From contig NZ_CP016279.1 of assembly GCF_001542625.1 (NCBI RefSeq), positions 682,001 through 746,000 on the forward strand: a stretch of 64,000 nt of DNA, written 5' to 3'. Below, in pieces: positions 1 to 8,083 of this stretch. Source of the stretch: Streptomyces griseochromogenes (GTDB taxonomy: Bacteria; Actinomycetota; Actinomycetes; Streptomycetales; Streptomycetaceae). The position numbers were made by a program, and so were the translations under genes. The stretch's first letter is position 1. The number at the start of each line of letters is the position of its first letter. The notes below the pieces were generated by a model that was not told the DNA's origin, ran no database searches, and saw only the letters and a program-made list of their open reading frames with translations.

Positions 1-177
1 AAGGAAATGCGCCTGCGCGGCGTCGTCGGCACGACCGACGGCACCCGCATGGTGCAGCTGTCCACCACCGGTCCCGTGCCCCAGACGCACGAGCAGGCGA
101 TGGCACTCGGTCGCGACCTCGCCACCGAGATGCTCGCCCAGGGCGCGGCCGGTCTGATGGGGGAGCGAGCACAGTGA
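1..177 (+). CDS. hemC: Porphobilinogen deaminase, C-terminal end only
   Basis: The last 58 codons of hydroxymethylbilane synthase, which polymerises four porphobilinogens in haem and sirohaem synthesis. The frame is open from base 1 and ends in TGA at 175-177. The visible part (LRGVVGTTDGTRMVQLSTTG and a helical tail) fits domain 3 of HemC, the mobile domain at the C-terminus. The stop overlaps the GTG of the next gene in a GTGA arrangement, so the two are translationally coupled, as expected for a hemACD-type operon whose start lies upstream of the window. The catalytic and cofactor-binding parts are outside the window. Confidence 0.85.
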   Translation, partial: KEMRLRGVVGTTDGTRMVQLSTTGPVPQTHEQAMALGRDLATEMLAQGAAGLMGERAQ

Positions 178-1877
178 GCCCCACCACCCTTCCCGCCGGT
201 CCGGAACACGGGCACGTCACCTTCCTCGGTGCCGGACCCGGGGATCCGGGACTGCTGACTCTGCGCGCTGTGGAGGCGCTGTCGAACGCGGACGTCCTGG
301 TCGCCGAGCACGAGGTGCTCGACGTGATCCGGACGCACGCCCGACAGGGCGTCTCCGTCGTGCCGATGAACGCGGATCCCTCCACGATCTCACCGCCGGG
401 CACACCCCAGCTGACGGTCGTTGACGGCACGTCAACAACCGCCGCCGTCCCGGCCGCTGCCCGGGATGCCGCTCATCTTGTCATGGAGGCTGCGCGGGGC
501 GGCAGGCGGGTCGTCCGTGCGGTTTCCGGCGACCCGGGACTTGATACGTACGCGGCCGAGGAAATGCTCGCCTGCGCCGCCGCCGGTGTGCCCTTCGAGG
601 TCGTGCCGGGTGTGGCGGCAGCGGTCGGCGTGCCCGCGTACGCGGGTGTGCCGCTGCGGGACGCGCAGGGGACGGACGTCCGGTTCGTGGACGCCCGTAC
701 CGCCTCCGACCGCTGCTGGACGGAGGTGGGCGCCTCCGACGGCACGGTGGTGGTGTCGACGACGCTGGACGCGGTGGCTGCGGCCGCCGGCGAGCTGGTG
801 TCGGCGGGTCGCAAGCCGGACACGCCGATGACGGTGACGGTCGCCGGTACGACCACCCGTCAGCGGACCTGGACGGCGACGCTCGGGACGATCGCGCAGA
901 CGCTCAAGCAGGCGAAGGTGCTGCCCTCGCCCGAGGGCGGCCGGCCGGTGATAGCCGTGGTCGGTGAGCGTTCCGCCGCCGCCCAGCGCGACCAGCTGTC
1001 GTGGTTCGAGTCCAAGCCGCTGTTCGGCTGGAAGGTGCTCGTGCCGCGTACGAAGGAGCAGGCGGCCTCGCTCTCCGACCAACTGCGGTCCTACGGCGCC
1101 GTGCCGCACGAGGTCCCGACGATCGCCGTCGAGCCGCCGCGCACGCCCCAGCAGATGGAACGTGCCGTCAAGGGGCTCGTGACCGGACGGTACGAGTGGA
1201 TCGCCTTCACCTCGGTGAACGCGGTCAAGGCCGTACGGGAGAAGTTCGAGGAGTACGGGCTCGACGCCCGGGCCTTCGCGGGCATCAAGGTGGCCGCGGT
1301 GGGCGAGCAGACCGCCAAGGCGCTGATCGCCTTCGGCGTGAAGCCGGATCTGGTGCCGAGCGGTGAGCAGTCGGCCGCGGGTCTGCTGGAGGACTGGCCG
1401 CCGTACGACCCCGTATTCGACCCGATCGACCGCGTCTTCCTGCCGCGCGCCGACATCGCGACCGAGACTCTTGTGGCCGGGCTCATCGAGCTGGGCTGGG
1501 AGGTCGACGACGTCACGGCCTACCGGACCGTGCGGGCCTCGCCGCCGCCGGCGGAGACGCGGGAGGCGATCAAGGGGGGTGGCTTCGACGCGGTGCTCTT
1601 CACGTCCTCGTCGACTGTCCGGAACCTGGTGGGTATCGCGGGCAAGCCGCACAACGTGACGGTGATCGCGTGCATCGGTCCGGCCACGGCCAAGACGGCC
1701 GAGGAGCACGGGCTGCGGGTCGATGTCATGGCTCCGGAGCCTTCGGTGCACAAGCTGGCGGAGGCGTTGGCCGACTTCGGTCTGAAGCGGAGGGCCGCCG
1801 CGCTGGAGGCGGGGGATCCGGTGACCCGGCCGAGCGAACGGCGGCCCGGGGCTCGTAGGCGCCGCACGACCACCTGA
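174..1877 (+). CDS. hemD: Fused uroporphyrinogen-III methyltransferase-like / uroporphyrinogen-III synthase
   Basis: A 567-residue fusion. Residues about 14-265 have the SAM-dependent uroporphyrinogen methyltransferase (SUMT/CobA) fold: GAGPGDPGLLTLRAVEAL near the N-terminus and PGVAAAVGVPAYAGVPL near residue 145. Residues about 285-545 are uroporphyrinogen-III synthase (HemD), which closes and inverts ring D of hydroxymethylbilane; it begins at WKVLVPRTKEQAASL. Coupled to hemC by GTGA overlap. The methyltransferase half departs from the usual SUMT signatures: the segment after GVPL is RDAQGTD where THR is usual, the GDP loop lacks the usual RG, and the Y-M-G motif is replaced by STT. Its methylating activity is therefore doubtful, while the synthase half looks intact. 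The same fusion is usual in actinobacteria. Confidence 0.9.
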   Translation: MSPTTLPAGPEHGHVTFLGAGPGDPGLLTLRAVEALSNADVLVAEHEVLDVIRTHARQGVSVVPMNADPSTISPPGTPQLTVVDGTSTTAAVPAAARDAAHLVMEAARGGRRVVRAVSGDPGLDTYAAEEMLACAAAGVPFEVVPGVAAAVGVPAYAGVPLRDAQGTDVRFVDARTASDRCWTEVGASDGTVVVSTTLDAVAAAAGELVSAGRKPDTPMTVTVAGTTTRQRTWTATLGTIAQTLKQAKVLPSPEGGRPVIAVVGERSAAAQRDQLSWFESKPLFGWKVLVPRTKEQAASLSDQLRSYGAVPHEVPTIAVEPPRTPQQMERAVKGLVTGRYEWIAFTSVNAVKAVREKFEEYGLDARAFAGIKVAAVGEQTAKALIAFGVKPDLVPSGEQSAAGLLEDWPPYDPVFDPIDRVFLPRADIATETLVAGLIELGWEVDDVTAYRTVRASPPPAETREAIKGGGFDAVLFTSSSTVRNLVGIAGKPHNVTVIACIGPATAKTAEEHGLRVDVMAPEPSVHKLAEALADFGLKRRAAALEAGDPVTRPSERRPGARRRRTTT

Positions 1878-1881
1878 GGTA

Positions 1882-1902
1882 CCAGGGGGCTCCGCCCCCT
1901 GG
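1882..1902. terminator. Hairpin after hemD
   Basis: A 9-bp perfect stem (1882-1890 with 1894-1902) and 3-base loop, starting 5 bases after the hemD stop. It lies between convergent hemD and the phospholipase D-like gene and could serve both. No U-tract, as is usual in Streptomyces. The flanking GGGGGCTCCGCCCCC wording is common in Streptomyces intergenic DNA. Confidence 0.6.
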
Positions 1903-1976
1903 ACCCCGTCTTCACCCACCCGCCGTCGCTCTGCCCACCGAGTCGGGTGGTTGGTGCGGGGCAGGTGGAGCAGGAC

Positions 1977-2969
1977 TTACGCGGGTGTGCCGCCCGCGTA
2001 GTCGCCGTTGAACGTCGTCTCGATCGTCTGCGCAACCGGCTGGGCCACGCCCGTGCCGGTCAGGATGATGCCCAGCTCCCGGTTGTTGCTCAGGGAGTTG
2101 CTGCTGATGTTCATGGAGCCGGCCTCGACCTCCTGGGTGGACAGGCCGTAGTCGGCGACCATCGCCTTGGCGTGGATGTAGAAGCCGTTGGGGTCGGAGT
2201 AGCCGACGACCTTGCCGCCGGCCGCCTTGATGGACGACACCTGACTGGAGTAGCTCGACGGGTTCTCCAGGACCACCCGGACCGCCACGCCCGCCTTCGC
2301 CCGGGCCACGATCGCGTCGACCACCGTGCTGTCGCTCAGCTCCAGTTCCTCGACGTCGAGGGTCTTGGTGGCCGTGTCGACGACGGACACCAGACGGTTG
2401 CGGGAGTCGGTGGGGGACCACAGGAGGTGGTCGCCGTCGGTGGGGGTGACCGATGTGGCGGCGTAGTCCGCGTTGAAGACCTTCTCTATCGAGGCGACGT
2501 CGCGGGTGTCGTCGTCGAGGACGCCGTAGTCACGGCTGGTCGCGTAGTACTGGGAGGTGAGGTTCCCGGTCAGGATCAGGGACTTGGTGCCGTCGACCGT
2601 GATGGTCTTCTGGTGGGTGTAGACGAAGGCGGAGGAAGACCAGACCACGCCTATGCCCGCGTTCTTCAGGGCCGTGTACGCCGAGTTGTTCGCGGTCTTG
2701 TGCTGGCGGTCCAATATGACCCGGACCGTGACGCCCTTGGCCTTCAGGGCTATGAGGTCGTTGACGGCCGTCGTGTCCTCCAGCTCGTACATGGTCATGT
2801 CGAGCGTGCTGGTGGCCGAGTCGACGAAGTCGTAGACGGCGGGCTGGCCGCCGCTCCGGGAGAAGGCGAACGCGGAATAGCTCGCGGCGTTCGCGGGGAC
2901 GGCGGCGGCGACGACGGCTGCGCCGGCGGCCAGAGCGACGCCCGCACGGCCGAGGACCTTCCACAGCAT
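1977..2969 (-). CDS. Secreted phospholipase D-like protein
   Basis: 330 residues. Start chosen at the ATG ending at 2969, preceded by AGGAG seven bases upstream; a longer in-frame reading lacks this. A signal peptide of about 30 residues ends near PANA-AS, so the protein is exported. Two HKD motifs of the phospholipase D superfamily are present: HQKTITVD from H119 and HAKAMVAD from H266, the two histidines that form the active site across the pseudo-dimer. Substrate is open: phospholipid or nucleic acid (the superfamily includes secreted nucleases). It sits alone between hemD (convergent) and hemB (divergent), so it interrupts the haem genes without an obvious link to them. Confidence 0.85.
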   Translation of the reverse strand: MLWKVLGRAGVALAAGAAVVAAAVPANAASYSAFAFSRSGGQPAVYDFVDSATSTLDMTMYELEDTTAVNDLIALKAKGVTVRVILDRQHKTANNSAYTALKNAGIGVVWSSSAFVYTHQKTITVDGTKSLILTGNLTSQYYATSRDYGVLDDDTRDVASIEKVFNADYAATSVTPTDGDHLLWSPTDSRNRLVSVVDTATKTLDVEELELSDSTVVDAIVARAKAGVAVRVVLENPSSYSSQVSSIKAAGGKVVGYSDPNGFYIHAKAMVADYGLSTQEVEAGSMNISSNSLSNNRELGIILTGTGVAQPVAQTIETTFNGDYAGGTPA

Positions 2970-3185
2970 GAGTGACTCCTGGTGGGGAGAGGGGGGAACG
3001 CACGTGGGCGGAACATGGGGGGAGTGGCGCGTGCATGACACCACGCGCGTAGAACGCTGGGGAGTCATGCGCATCGAGGGACGGCCAGGAGCTCGCAAAG
3101 ACTTCGTATGAGGGGCCGCTATGCCCTTCTTGGGCCGACAGGGCGTCGGCAAAGGCGCGGGGTCGGCGGGCGTAGCGTAGAAGGC

Positions 3186-4178
3186 ATGACGAAGTACGGA
3201 TCCTTCCCCGGTACGCGTCCCCGGCGGCTGCGGACCTCGCCCGTCATGCGGCGGATGGTCGCCGAGACGCGACTGCATCCCGCCGACTTCATCCTTCCGG
3301 CGTTCGTCCGGGAGGGCGTCGGCGAGCCCGTGCCGATCGCGGCCATGCCCGGCGTCGTCCAGCACACCCGGGACAGCCTGAAGAAGGCCGCCGCCGAGGC
3401 CGTCGAGGCCGGGATCTCCGGGATCATGCTCTTCGGCGTGCCGGAGGAGGGCAAGAAGGACGCGTGGGGGACTCCCGGGACCGATCCGGACGGGATTCTC
3501 CAGGTCGCCATCCGGGACGTGCGCGCCGAGGTCGGCGACGACCTGCTCGTCATGTCCGACCTGTGTCTCGACGAGACCACCGACCACGGGCACTGCGGGG
3601 TGCTGGACGCCGAGGGGCGGGTCGACAACGACGCCACCCTGGAGCGGTACGCCGAGATGGCCCAGGTGCAGGCCGACGCGGGCGCCCATGTGGTGGGGCC
3701 CAGCGGGATGATGGACGGCCAGATCGGCGTCATCCGCGACGCGCTGGACCAGATCGGCCGCGAGGACGTCGCGATCCTCGCCTACACCGCCAAGTACTCC
3801 TCCGCCTTCTACGGCCCCTTCCGCGAGGCCGTCGCCTCCTCCCTCCAGGGTGACCGGAAGACCTATCAGCAGGATCCGGCCAACTGGCGCGAGTCCCTGC
3901 GGGAGTTGGAGCTGGACCTGGCCGAGGGCGCGGACATGGTGATGGTGAAGCCGGCCGGACCGTACCTCGACATCCTGGCCCGGGTCGCCGACAGCGTGGA
4001 CGTACCCGTCGCCGCCTACCAGATCTCCGGCGAGTACTCGATGATCGAGGCCGCCGCCGAGAAGGGCTGGGTCGACCGCGACCGGGCCATCCTCGAGACG
4101 CTGACCGGCATCAAGCGGGCCGGGGCGCGGAACATCCTCACGTACTGGGCGACCGAGGCGGCGCGGAAGCTGCGCTGA
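3186..4178 (+). CDS. hemB: Delta-aminolevulinic acid dehydratase (porphobilinogen synthase)
   Basis: 330 residues, full family length. Joins two 5-aminolevulinates to porphobilinogen in the cytoplasm, the step before HemC. Both Schiff-base lysines are visible: K203 in [12 protein letters not shown] and K255 in [10 protein letters not shown]. The metal loop reads [14 protein letters not shown]: Cys127 and Cys137 remain but the middle zinc cysteine is Asp129, a hybrid between zinc-type and magnesium-type enzymes. No good ribosome binding site precedes the ATG, but TAGCGT at 3173-3178 ends seven bases before it, the geometry of a leaderless mRNA. Transcribed apart from hemCD. Confidence 0.95.
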   Translation: MTKYGSFPGTRPRRLRTSPVMRRMVAETRLHPADFILPAFVREGVGEPVPIAAMPGVVQHTRDSLKKAAAEAVEAGISGIMLFGVPEEGKKDAWGTPGTDPDGILQVAIRDVRAEVGDDLLVMSDLCLDETTDHGHCGVLDAEGRVDNDATLERYAEMAQVQADAGAHVVGPSGMMDGQIGVIRDALDQIGREDVAILAYTAKYSSAFYGPFREAVASSLQGDRKTYQQDPANWRESLRELELDLAEGADMVMVKPAGPYLDILARVADSVDVPVAAYQISGEYSMIEAAAEKGWVDRDRAILETLTGIKRAGARNILTYWATEAARKLR

Positions 4179-4195
4179 CGGACACGGTTCGAGAT

Positions 4196-4224
4196 CGGTC
4201 CGGTACCGAAACAGTGCCGGACCG
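4196..4224. terminator. Hairpin after hemB
   Basis: An 8-bp perfect stem (CGGTCCGG at 4196-4203, CCGGACCG at 4217-4224) with a 13-base loop, 17 bases after the hemB stop. Plausible factor-independent terminator; no U-tract. The rest of the 265-base gap to the DUF805 gene holds an inverted repeat (separate entry) and no gene I can support. Confidence 0.45.
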
Positions 4225-4333
4225 GCGTCTGTCTGCCTTCGGTTCGGAAACGGAATGAACTCGGTTTCGGGAACGTCCGGTTGCCGCCCCCGTAATAGCC
4301 CACGATCATGGGCGGATCTGTCCTGAAAACGAT

Positions 4334-4377
4334 GTTTGGCGCGCCCCTCGAACGGAAATGACGCGCTCTCGCCAAAC
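4334..4377. promoter_or_regulatory. Spaced inverted repeat upstream of DUF805 gene
   Basis: GTTTGGCG (4334-4341) and CGCCAAAC (4370-4377) are perfect 8-bp arms 28 bases apart, ending 66 bases before the DUF805 start. TAGCCT follows at 4381-4386 and could be a -10 box. Could be a looped operator or an RNA hairpin; neither is shown. Confidence 0.35.
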
Positions 4378-4443
4378 CCCTAGCCTCTGCGCCTGGCCTG
4401 ATCCATTCCGGAGTGGCTGAACGTCGATCCCTGGGGGGTTGCC

Positions 4444-4800
4444 ATGAGCTGGTTCATCGAGGCGCTCAAGAAGTACGCGGTCTTCAGCGGGCGTGCCCGC
4501 CGCAAGGAGTACTGGCTGTTCTTCCTGTTCGCGTACATCACCTACATCGTCTTCGCGGGCATCGGCGCCGCTGCTCACGCGGTCTACCTCGTGGCCATCC
4601 CCGCGCTCGCGTTCCTGCTGCCGGGCCTGGCCGTCACGGTGCGCCGCCTGCACGACACCGGCCGCTCCGGCTGGATGATCCTCCTCGGGCTCATCCCGCT
4701 CGTCGGCCCCATCATCCTGCTGGTCTTCTACTGCTCGGACAGCGCGGCGGGCGCGAACAAGTACGGCCCGAACCCGAAGGAGGCGGCGGTGCTCGCGTAA
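4444..4800 (+). CDS. DUF805 family membrane protein
   Basis: 118 residues. The ATG follows a GGGGGG run six bases upstream. The N-terminus (MSWFIEALKKYAVFSGRARRKEYW) is the amphipathic FxGRxxRxxYW start typical of DUF805, followed by two or three membrane segments (about 23-50, 52-66 and 78-98) and the conserved VRRLHDTGRSGWMILL segment. Function of the family is not known; members are small inner-membrane proteins. A single-gene unit: hemB lies upstream with its own hairpin and a strong hairpin follows directly. Confidence 0.85.
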   Translation: MSWFIEALKKYAVFSGRARRKEYWLFFLFAYITYIVFAGIGAAAHAVYLVAIPALAFLLPGLAVTVRRLHDTGRSGWMILLGLIPLVGPIILLVFYCSDSAAGANKYGPNPKEAAVLA

Positions 4801-4830
4801 CACCGCGCGGGTGCGTCAGCCGTACCGAGG

Positions 4831-4854
4831 CCGCCCGGGCCGTTGCCCGGGCGG
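4831..4854. terminator. Strong hairpin after DUF805 gene
   Basis: Perfect 10-bp stem CCGCCCGGGC / GCCCGGGCGG with loop CGTT, 30 bases after the stop, followed by CTTCT. Also lies just past the end of the decayed minus-strand gene at 4865-5049. Confidence 0.75.
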
Positions 4855-4864
4855 CTTCTGCGGT

Positions 4865-5049
4865 TCACCGGCCGGCGGTGTCGTCCTGGCTCCGCTGCCA
4901 GTGCGTGACCTCCAGCGAGCTGTCGTAGTACCCGTCATGCCGCCCTCGCCGCTGCCGTCGGCGGAGGAGAGCAGGACGGCCGCGTAGCCGGACTCGCCGG
5001 GCGCGAGACGCGTCACGGCCTTCGGGTGGGTCAAGGAAGACACCACCAA
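4865..5049 (-). pseudogene. Decayed C-terminal fragment of a DUF4232-like protein
   Basis: Two short minus-strand frames read as one product if a frameshift near 4935-4950 is allowed. The first gives VTRLAPGESGYAAVLLSSAD, the second YDSSLEVTHWQRSQDDTAGR then TGA at 4865-4867. The LAPGxSxYA wording followed by a beta-rich end resembles the C-terminus of secreted DUF4232 proteins common in Streptomyces. The N-terminal signal peptide and most of the domain are missing, so this is a truncated and frameshifted remnant. The family call is from memory of its style and is uncertain. Confidence 0.4.
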
Positions 5050-5171
5050 ACTCTGAGAGCCGCGGCCGGTGCACCGGACGTCCGGATCCCGGAATTACGG
5101 GTGTAGACGGCAGTTGCTTTCTAGGCTGCGGCCGGAAGACGTACCGACGTGTCCGCAAAGGAGCCGCAGCC

Positions 5172-6374
5172 ATGACCGTCACCGAGCCCGCTCCACCCAC
5201 CGCCCCCGTGCCACCGCTCGCGGCCCGTGCCCGCAGCGTGGGCGGTTCACCCGTGCGGGACATCCTGGCGGTCACCGCCCGCCCCGAGGTGATCAACTTC
5301 GCGGGCGGTCTGCCGGCTCCCGAGCTGTTCGACCGGGACGGCATAGCGGCGGCCTTCCGGGACGTGCTGGCCGAGACCCCGGAGCAGGCGCTCCAGTACT
5401 CCACCACCGAGGGCGAGCCGGCGCTGCGCTGCGGGCTGGCGGCCCGCGTCACCGCGTCCGGTCTGCCCACCGCCCCCGACGACCTGCTCATCACCACCGG
5501 CTCCCAGCAGGCCCTGTCCCTGCTGGCGACCGCGCTGGTCGAACCCGGTGACACGGTCCTGGTCGAAAGTCCCTGCTATCTGGCGGCCCTTCAGGTCTTC
5601 GGGCTGGCGGGGGCCCGGGTCGTGCCCGTGCCGGGGGACGAGGAGGGAGTGGACCCGACGGCCCTCGAGGAGGCGGTGCGGCGTGAGCGTCCGAAGCTGC
5701 TCTACCTCGTCCCCACCTTCCAGAACCCCACCGGCCGTACGATGCCGGCCCCGCGCCGGAGGGCCGTCGCCGCCGTGGCCGCCCGCCAGGGCCTGTGGAT
5801 CGTCGAGGACGACCCGTACGGCGAACTGCGCTACGACGGCGCCCGCGCACCCTGGATCGCCTCCTGCCCCGGCGCCGAGGACCGCGTCGTCCTGCTCGGT
5901 TCCTTCTCCAAGGTGATGGCTCCCGGCCTGCGCCTCGGCTGGCTCCGCGCCCCCGCGGACCTGCGGCGGGCGTGCGCGGTGGCCAAGCAGGCGGTGGACC
6001 TGCACACCCCGACGCTCAACCAACTCGCCGCGGCCCGCTACCTGGACGTCCTCGACGCCCATGTCGCCCGCGTCCGGGCCGTCTACGGCGAACGCCGCGA
6101 CGCCATGCTGGCCGGCCTTCCCGAGGCCCTCCCGGAGGGCTCCACCTGGAGCCGGCCCGAAGGCGGCATGTTCCTGTGGGTCCGGCTCCCGGGCTCCTAC
6201 GACACCACGGCCCTGCTCCCGCGCGTGGTGGAGCAGGGCGTGGCCTACGTGCCCGGCGCGCCGTTCTACGCCGCCGACCCCGACCCCTCCACCCTCCGGC
6301 TGTGCTTCGTGACGCAGACACCGCAGGAGATCGCGGAGGGGCTGCGGCGGCTGGGCAAGGGGCTGGGCCGGTGA
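5172..6374 (+). CDS. PLP-dependent class I/II aminotransferase
   Basis: 400 residues with AAAGGAG nine bases before the ATG. Fold-type I aminotransferase related to 2-aminoadipate/aromatic aminotransferases: FQNPTGRTM near 180, the cofactor aspartate in VEDDPYGELRYDG, and the Schiff-base lysine K247 in GSFSKVMAPGLRLGW. It resembles the catalytic half of MocR regulators but has no N-terminal GntR helix-turn-helix, so it is a free enzyme. Substrate cannot be read from sequence. Stands alone; the next gene converges on it 13 bases downstream. Confidence 0.88.
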   Translation: MTVTEPAPPTAPVPPLAARARSVGGSPVRDILAVTARPEVINFAGGLPAPELFDRDGIAAAFRDVLAETPEQALQYSTTEGEPALRCGLAARVTASGLPTAPDDLLITTGSQQALSLLATALVEPGDTVLVESPCYLAALQVFGLAGARVVPVPGDEEGVDPTALEEAVRRERPKLLYLVPTFQNPTGRTMPAPRRRAVAAVAARQGLWIVEDDPYGELRYDGARAPWIASCPGAEDRVVLLGSFSKVMAPGLRLGWLRAPADLRRACAVAKQAVDLHTPTLNQLAAARYLDVLDAHVARVRAVYGERRDAMLAGLPEALPEGSTWSRPEGGMFLWVRLPGSYDTTALLPRVVEQGVAYVPGAPFYAADPDPSTLRLCFVTQTPQEIAEGLRRLGKGLGR

Positions 6375-6387
6375 GCGGGGACGGCCG

Positions 6388-7203
6388 TCAGTCCCACCAG
6401 AAGGACCAGGCCGGCTCGCCGATCAGGCCCTTGGCGTAGGCCTCCAGGGTGTCCGGGCAGTTCTGCGTGATGTTGTCCGGGCAGAACGCGAAGTGCTCCG
6501 CCGCCACCGCCTCGGCTTCGGCCTGGGTGGCCGGCGGGGCCGCGACGGCCACGGTCAGGGTGTCGAAGGTGAGCGCCACCACCCGTATGCCGAAGCGGTC
6601 CTCCCAGGAGCGCAGGATCGTGCACAGCCGGGCCACGTCGTTGTCGTAGTTCAGCGGGCCCGTCCAGCCGATCGCCGCCGGGATGTCGGCCGACCTGCGC
6701 GCCGGGACCAGGGCCAGACGGGGGTCCTTCAGCCGGGCGCGCGTGCCGTCCGTCAGCGAGTCGGCGATCTGGGCGGCGCGGGTGTCGGGGTCGGCGGTCG
6801 GCGAGGCGGCCGGGGCGAGACCGGGCCACTGGGCACCGAACGGCTCGGCCTCCTCGTCCAGTTCGTCTTCCGCGACGTCGTCCCAGTACTCCGCGAGCAG
6901 CTCGGCCGCGTCGTGGTCGCCGGGATAGGACATCTCTCCCGGCATCAACTCCCAGCTCTCCACCCCGCCCTGGGCTCCACCCGCGTCCACGAGCACCGGG
7001 AGCAGACCGGCGCGGGCGGCCGGTGCGCCGAGGGCCTTCCAGGTGCCGGGCGCGGCCTGCTTCTCCGCGTGCCACAGCAGGGGTTCGTGCCACGGGCCGT
7101 CGTCCGTCGCGTCGATCAGTCTGCCGGGCGGGAGCTGGAGCCCGAGGGTACGGCCGCTGGGGTCGGTGGCCAGTTTCGGCAGCGGGTTGGGAAGAGTTGC
7201 CAT
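6388..7203 (-). CDS. DUF4253 domain protein
   Basis: 271 residues, ATG ending at 7203. The C-terminal half carries the DUF4253 pattern: WEDRFGIRVVALTFDTLTVAVAAPP around residues 190-215, then EHFAFCPDNITQNCPDTLEAYAKGL and an aromatic end (SFWWD). The family is found widely in actinobacteria and has no assigned function. The middle is acidic (DDVAEDELDEEAEPFG). No signal peptide, so cytoplasmic. It runs convergent with the aminotransferase. Confidence 0.8.
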   Translation of the reverse strand: MATLPNPLPKLATDPSGRTLGLQLPPGRLIDATDDGPWHEPLLWHAEKQAAPGTWKALGAPAARAGLLPVLVDAGGAQGGVESWELMPGEMSYPGDHDAAELLAEYWDDVAEDELDEEAEPFGAQWPGLAPAASPTADPDTRAAQIADSLTDGTRARLKDPRLALVPARRSADIPAAIGWTGPLNYDNDVARLCTILRSWEDRFGIRVVALTFDTLTVAVAAPPATQAEAEAVAAEHFAFCPDNITQNCPDTLEAYAKGLIGEPAWSFWWD

Positions 7204-7259
7204 GACGCCGACTGTAAGGGAGAGCACTGACAACGGCGTTGGCGATGTGACCGACGTGT

Positions 7260-7484
7260 CTAGAGGAGGGTCAGCCGGGGCCCGTCCGCCGCCTCCTCGA
7301 CCCGGTACCGGGCGGCCAGCTCGGCCAAGGGCCTGCCGACGCACTCGCCCGGCACCGTCAGTTCGGCGAGCTTGCGGTCCTCTCCGGGCACCAGGCGGAT
7401 CCCGAGCCGGTCGTCCCCCTCCGCCACGATCTCCGCCAGCGCGATGATGTGTCCGTCCGCACCGAATGCCGCGTGTACCCGCAC
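7260..7484 (-). CDS. Small hypothetical protein
   Basis: 74 residues from a GTG with GGTAGGAC just upstream, ending in TAG at 7260-7262. Codons have the third-position GC of real genes. The sequence (HAAFGADGHIIALAEIV, then a charged middle) looks like a small beta-rich cytoplasmic protein. I do not recognise a family. Only 19 bases separate it from the small gene upstream at 7504-7782, so the two may be co-transcribed. Confidence 0.6.
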   Translation of the reverse strand: MRVHAAFGADGHIIALAEIVAEGDDRLGIRLVPGEDRKLAELTVPGECVGRPLAELAARYRVEEAADGPRLTLL

Positions 7485-7503
7485 GTCCTACCGTCCGTTC
7501 CGC

Positions 7504-7782
7504 TCAGGGGGTGACCAGGACCATGGAGAAGAAGAAGTCGGAGTTCCCGGTCGCCCGGAGCTTCAGGCCCCAGTACGGCGGAGCGGGGTCGTCCCCCTCC
7601 CAGAACGCGTACTCGGACACGTACTCCAGGGCGGCGCTGCTGTCGCTGAAGGAGGTGTGATTCACACTGGGCCGCAGCCAGGAGCTGGCGGCAGCGGTCC
7701 TGCGGAAGTCGTAGGCGAAGCCACTCTCCTGACCGTTGGCCAGGAACAACTCACCGCTGTACTTGATCTCCAGTCCCGCCAT
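7504..7782 (-). CDS. Small hypothetical protein
   Basis: 92 residues; ATG with GGGAGG ten bases upstream. No signal peptide or membrane segment. Starts MAGLEIKYSGELFLANGQES and is rich in aromatic and polar residues, a beta-type composition. Family not recognised. It is the first gene of a likely two-gene minus-strand unit with 7260-7484. Confidence 0.65.
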   Translation of the reverse strand: MAGLEIKYSGELFLANGQESGFAYDFRRTAAASSWLRPSVNHTSFSDSSAALEYVSEYAFWEGDDPAPPYWGLKLRATGNSDFFFSMVLVTP

Positions 7783-8083
7783 GCCGCGCCGCCTCCCGAA
7801 ATTCCGTGCGATGTGCCGGAGTTACTGCAACAGGGTGAGGCTGCATCGCGAAACCGGTGAAGAGGGCGAACACGGAGGTCACCCAAATGGCCCTGGATGT
7901 TGGGACGGGTGCGACCTGGGTGACAGGGCAGGACCGATTGCCGTGGTGCTTCCCATGGTGGCGCGTGCGGCGGGGATCCGGCGCCGGCTCCGTGGCGAGC
8001 ACGCCGAGCCGGCGCCGGCTTGAGGGAGGCCTGCTACCGAGGGGCGAACGGCCGGCCCCACTGGTGTCGCGCCCCGCGCCGGA
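7783..8083. other. Gene-free stretch with a strong hairpin
   Basis: No credible gene. It holds the upstream region of the 7504-7782 gene, then a 13-bp perfect stem pairing 7978-7990 with 8006-8018 around a 15-base loop. The right arm is part of a 14-base palindrome at 8007-8020. The stem lies 65-105 bases beyond the end of the secreted-protein gene at 8084-8605 and is probably its terminator. Confidence 0.55.
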
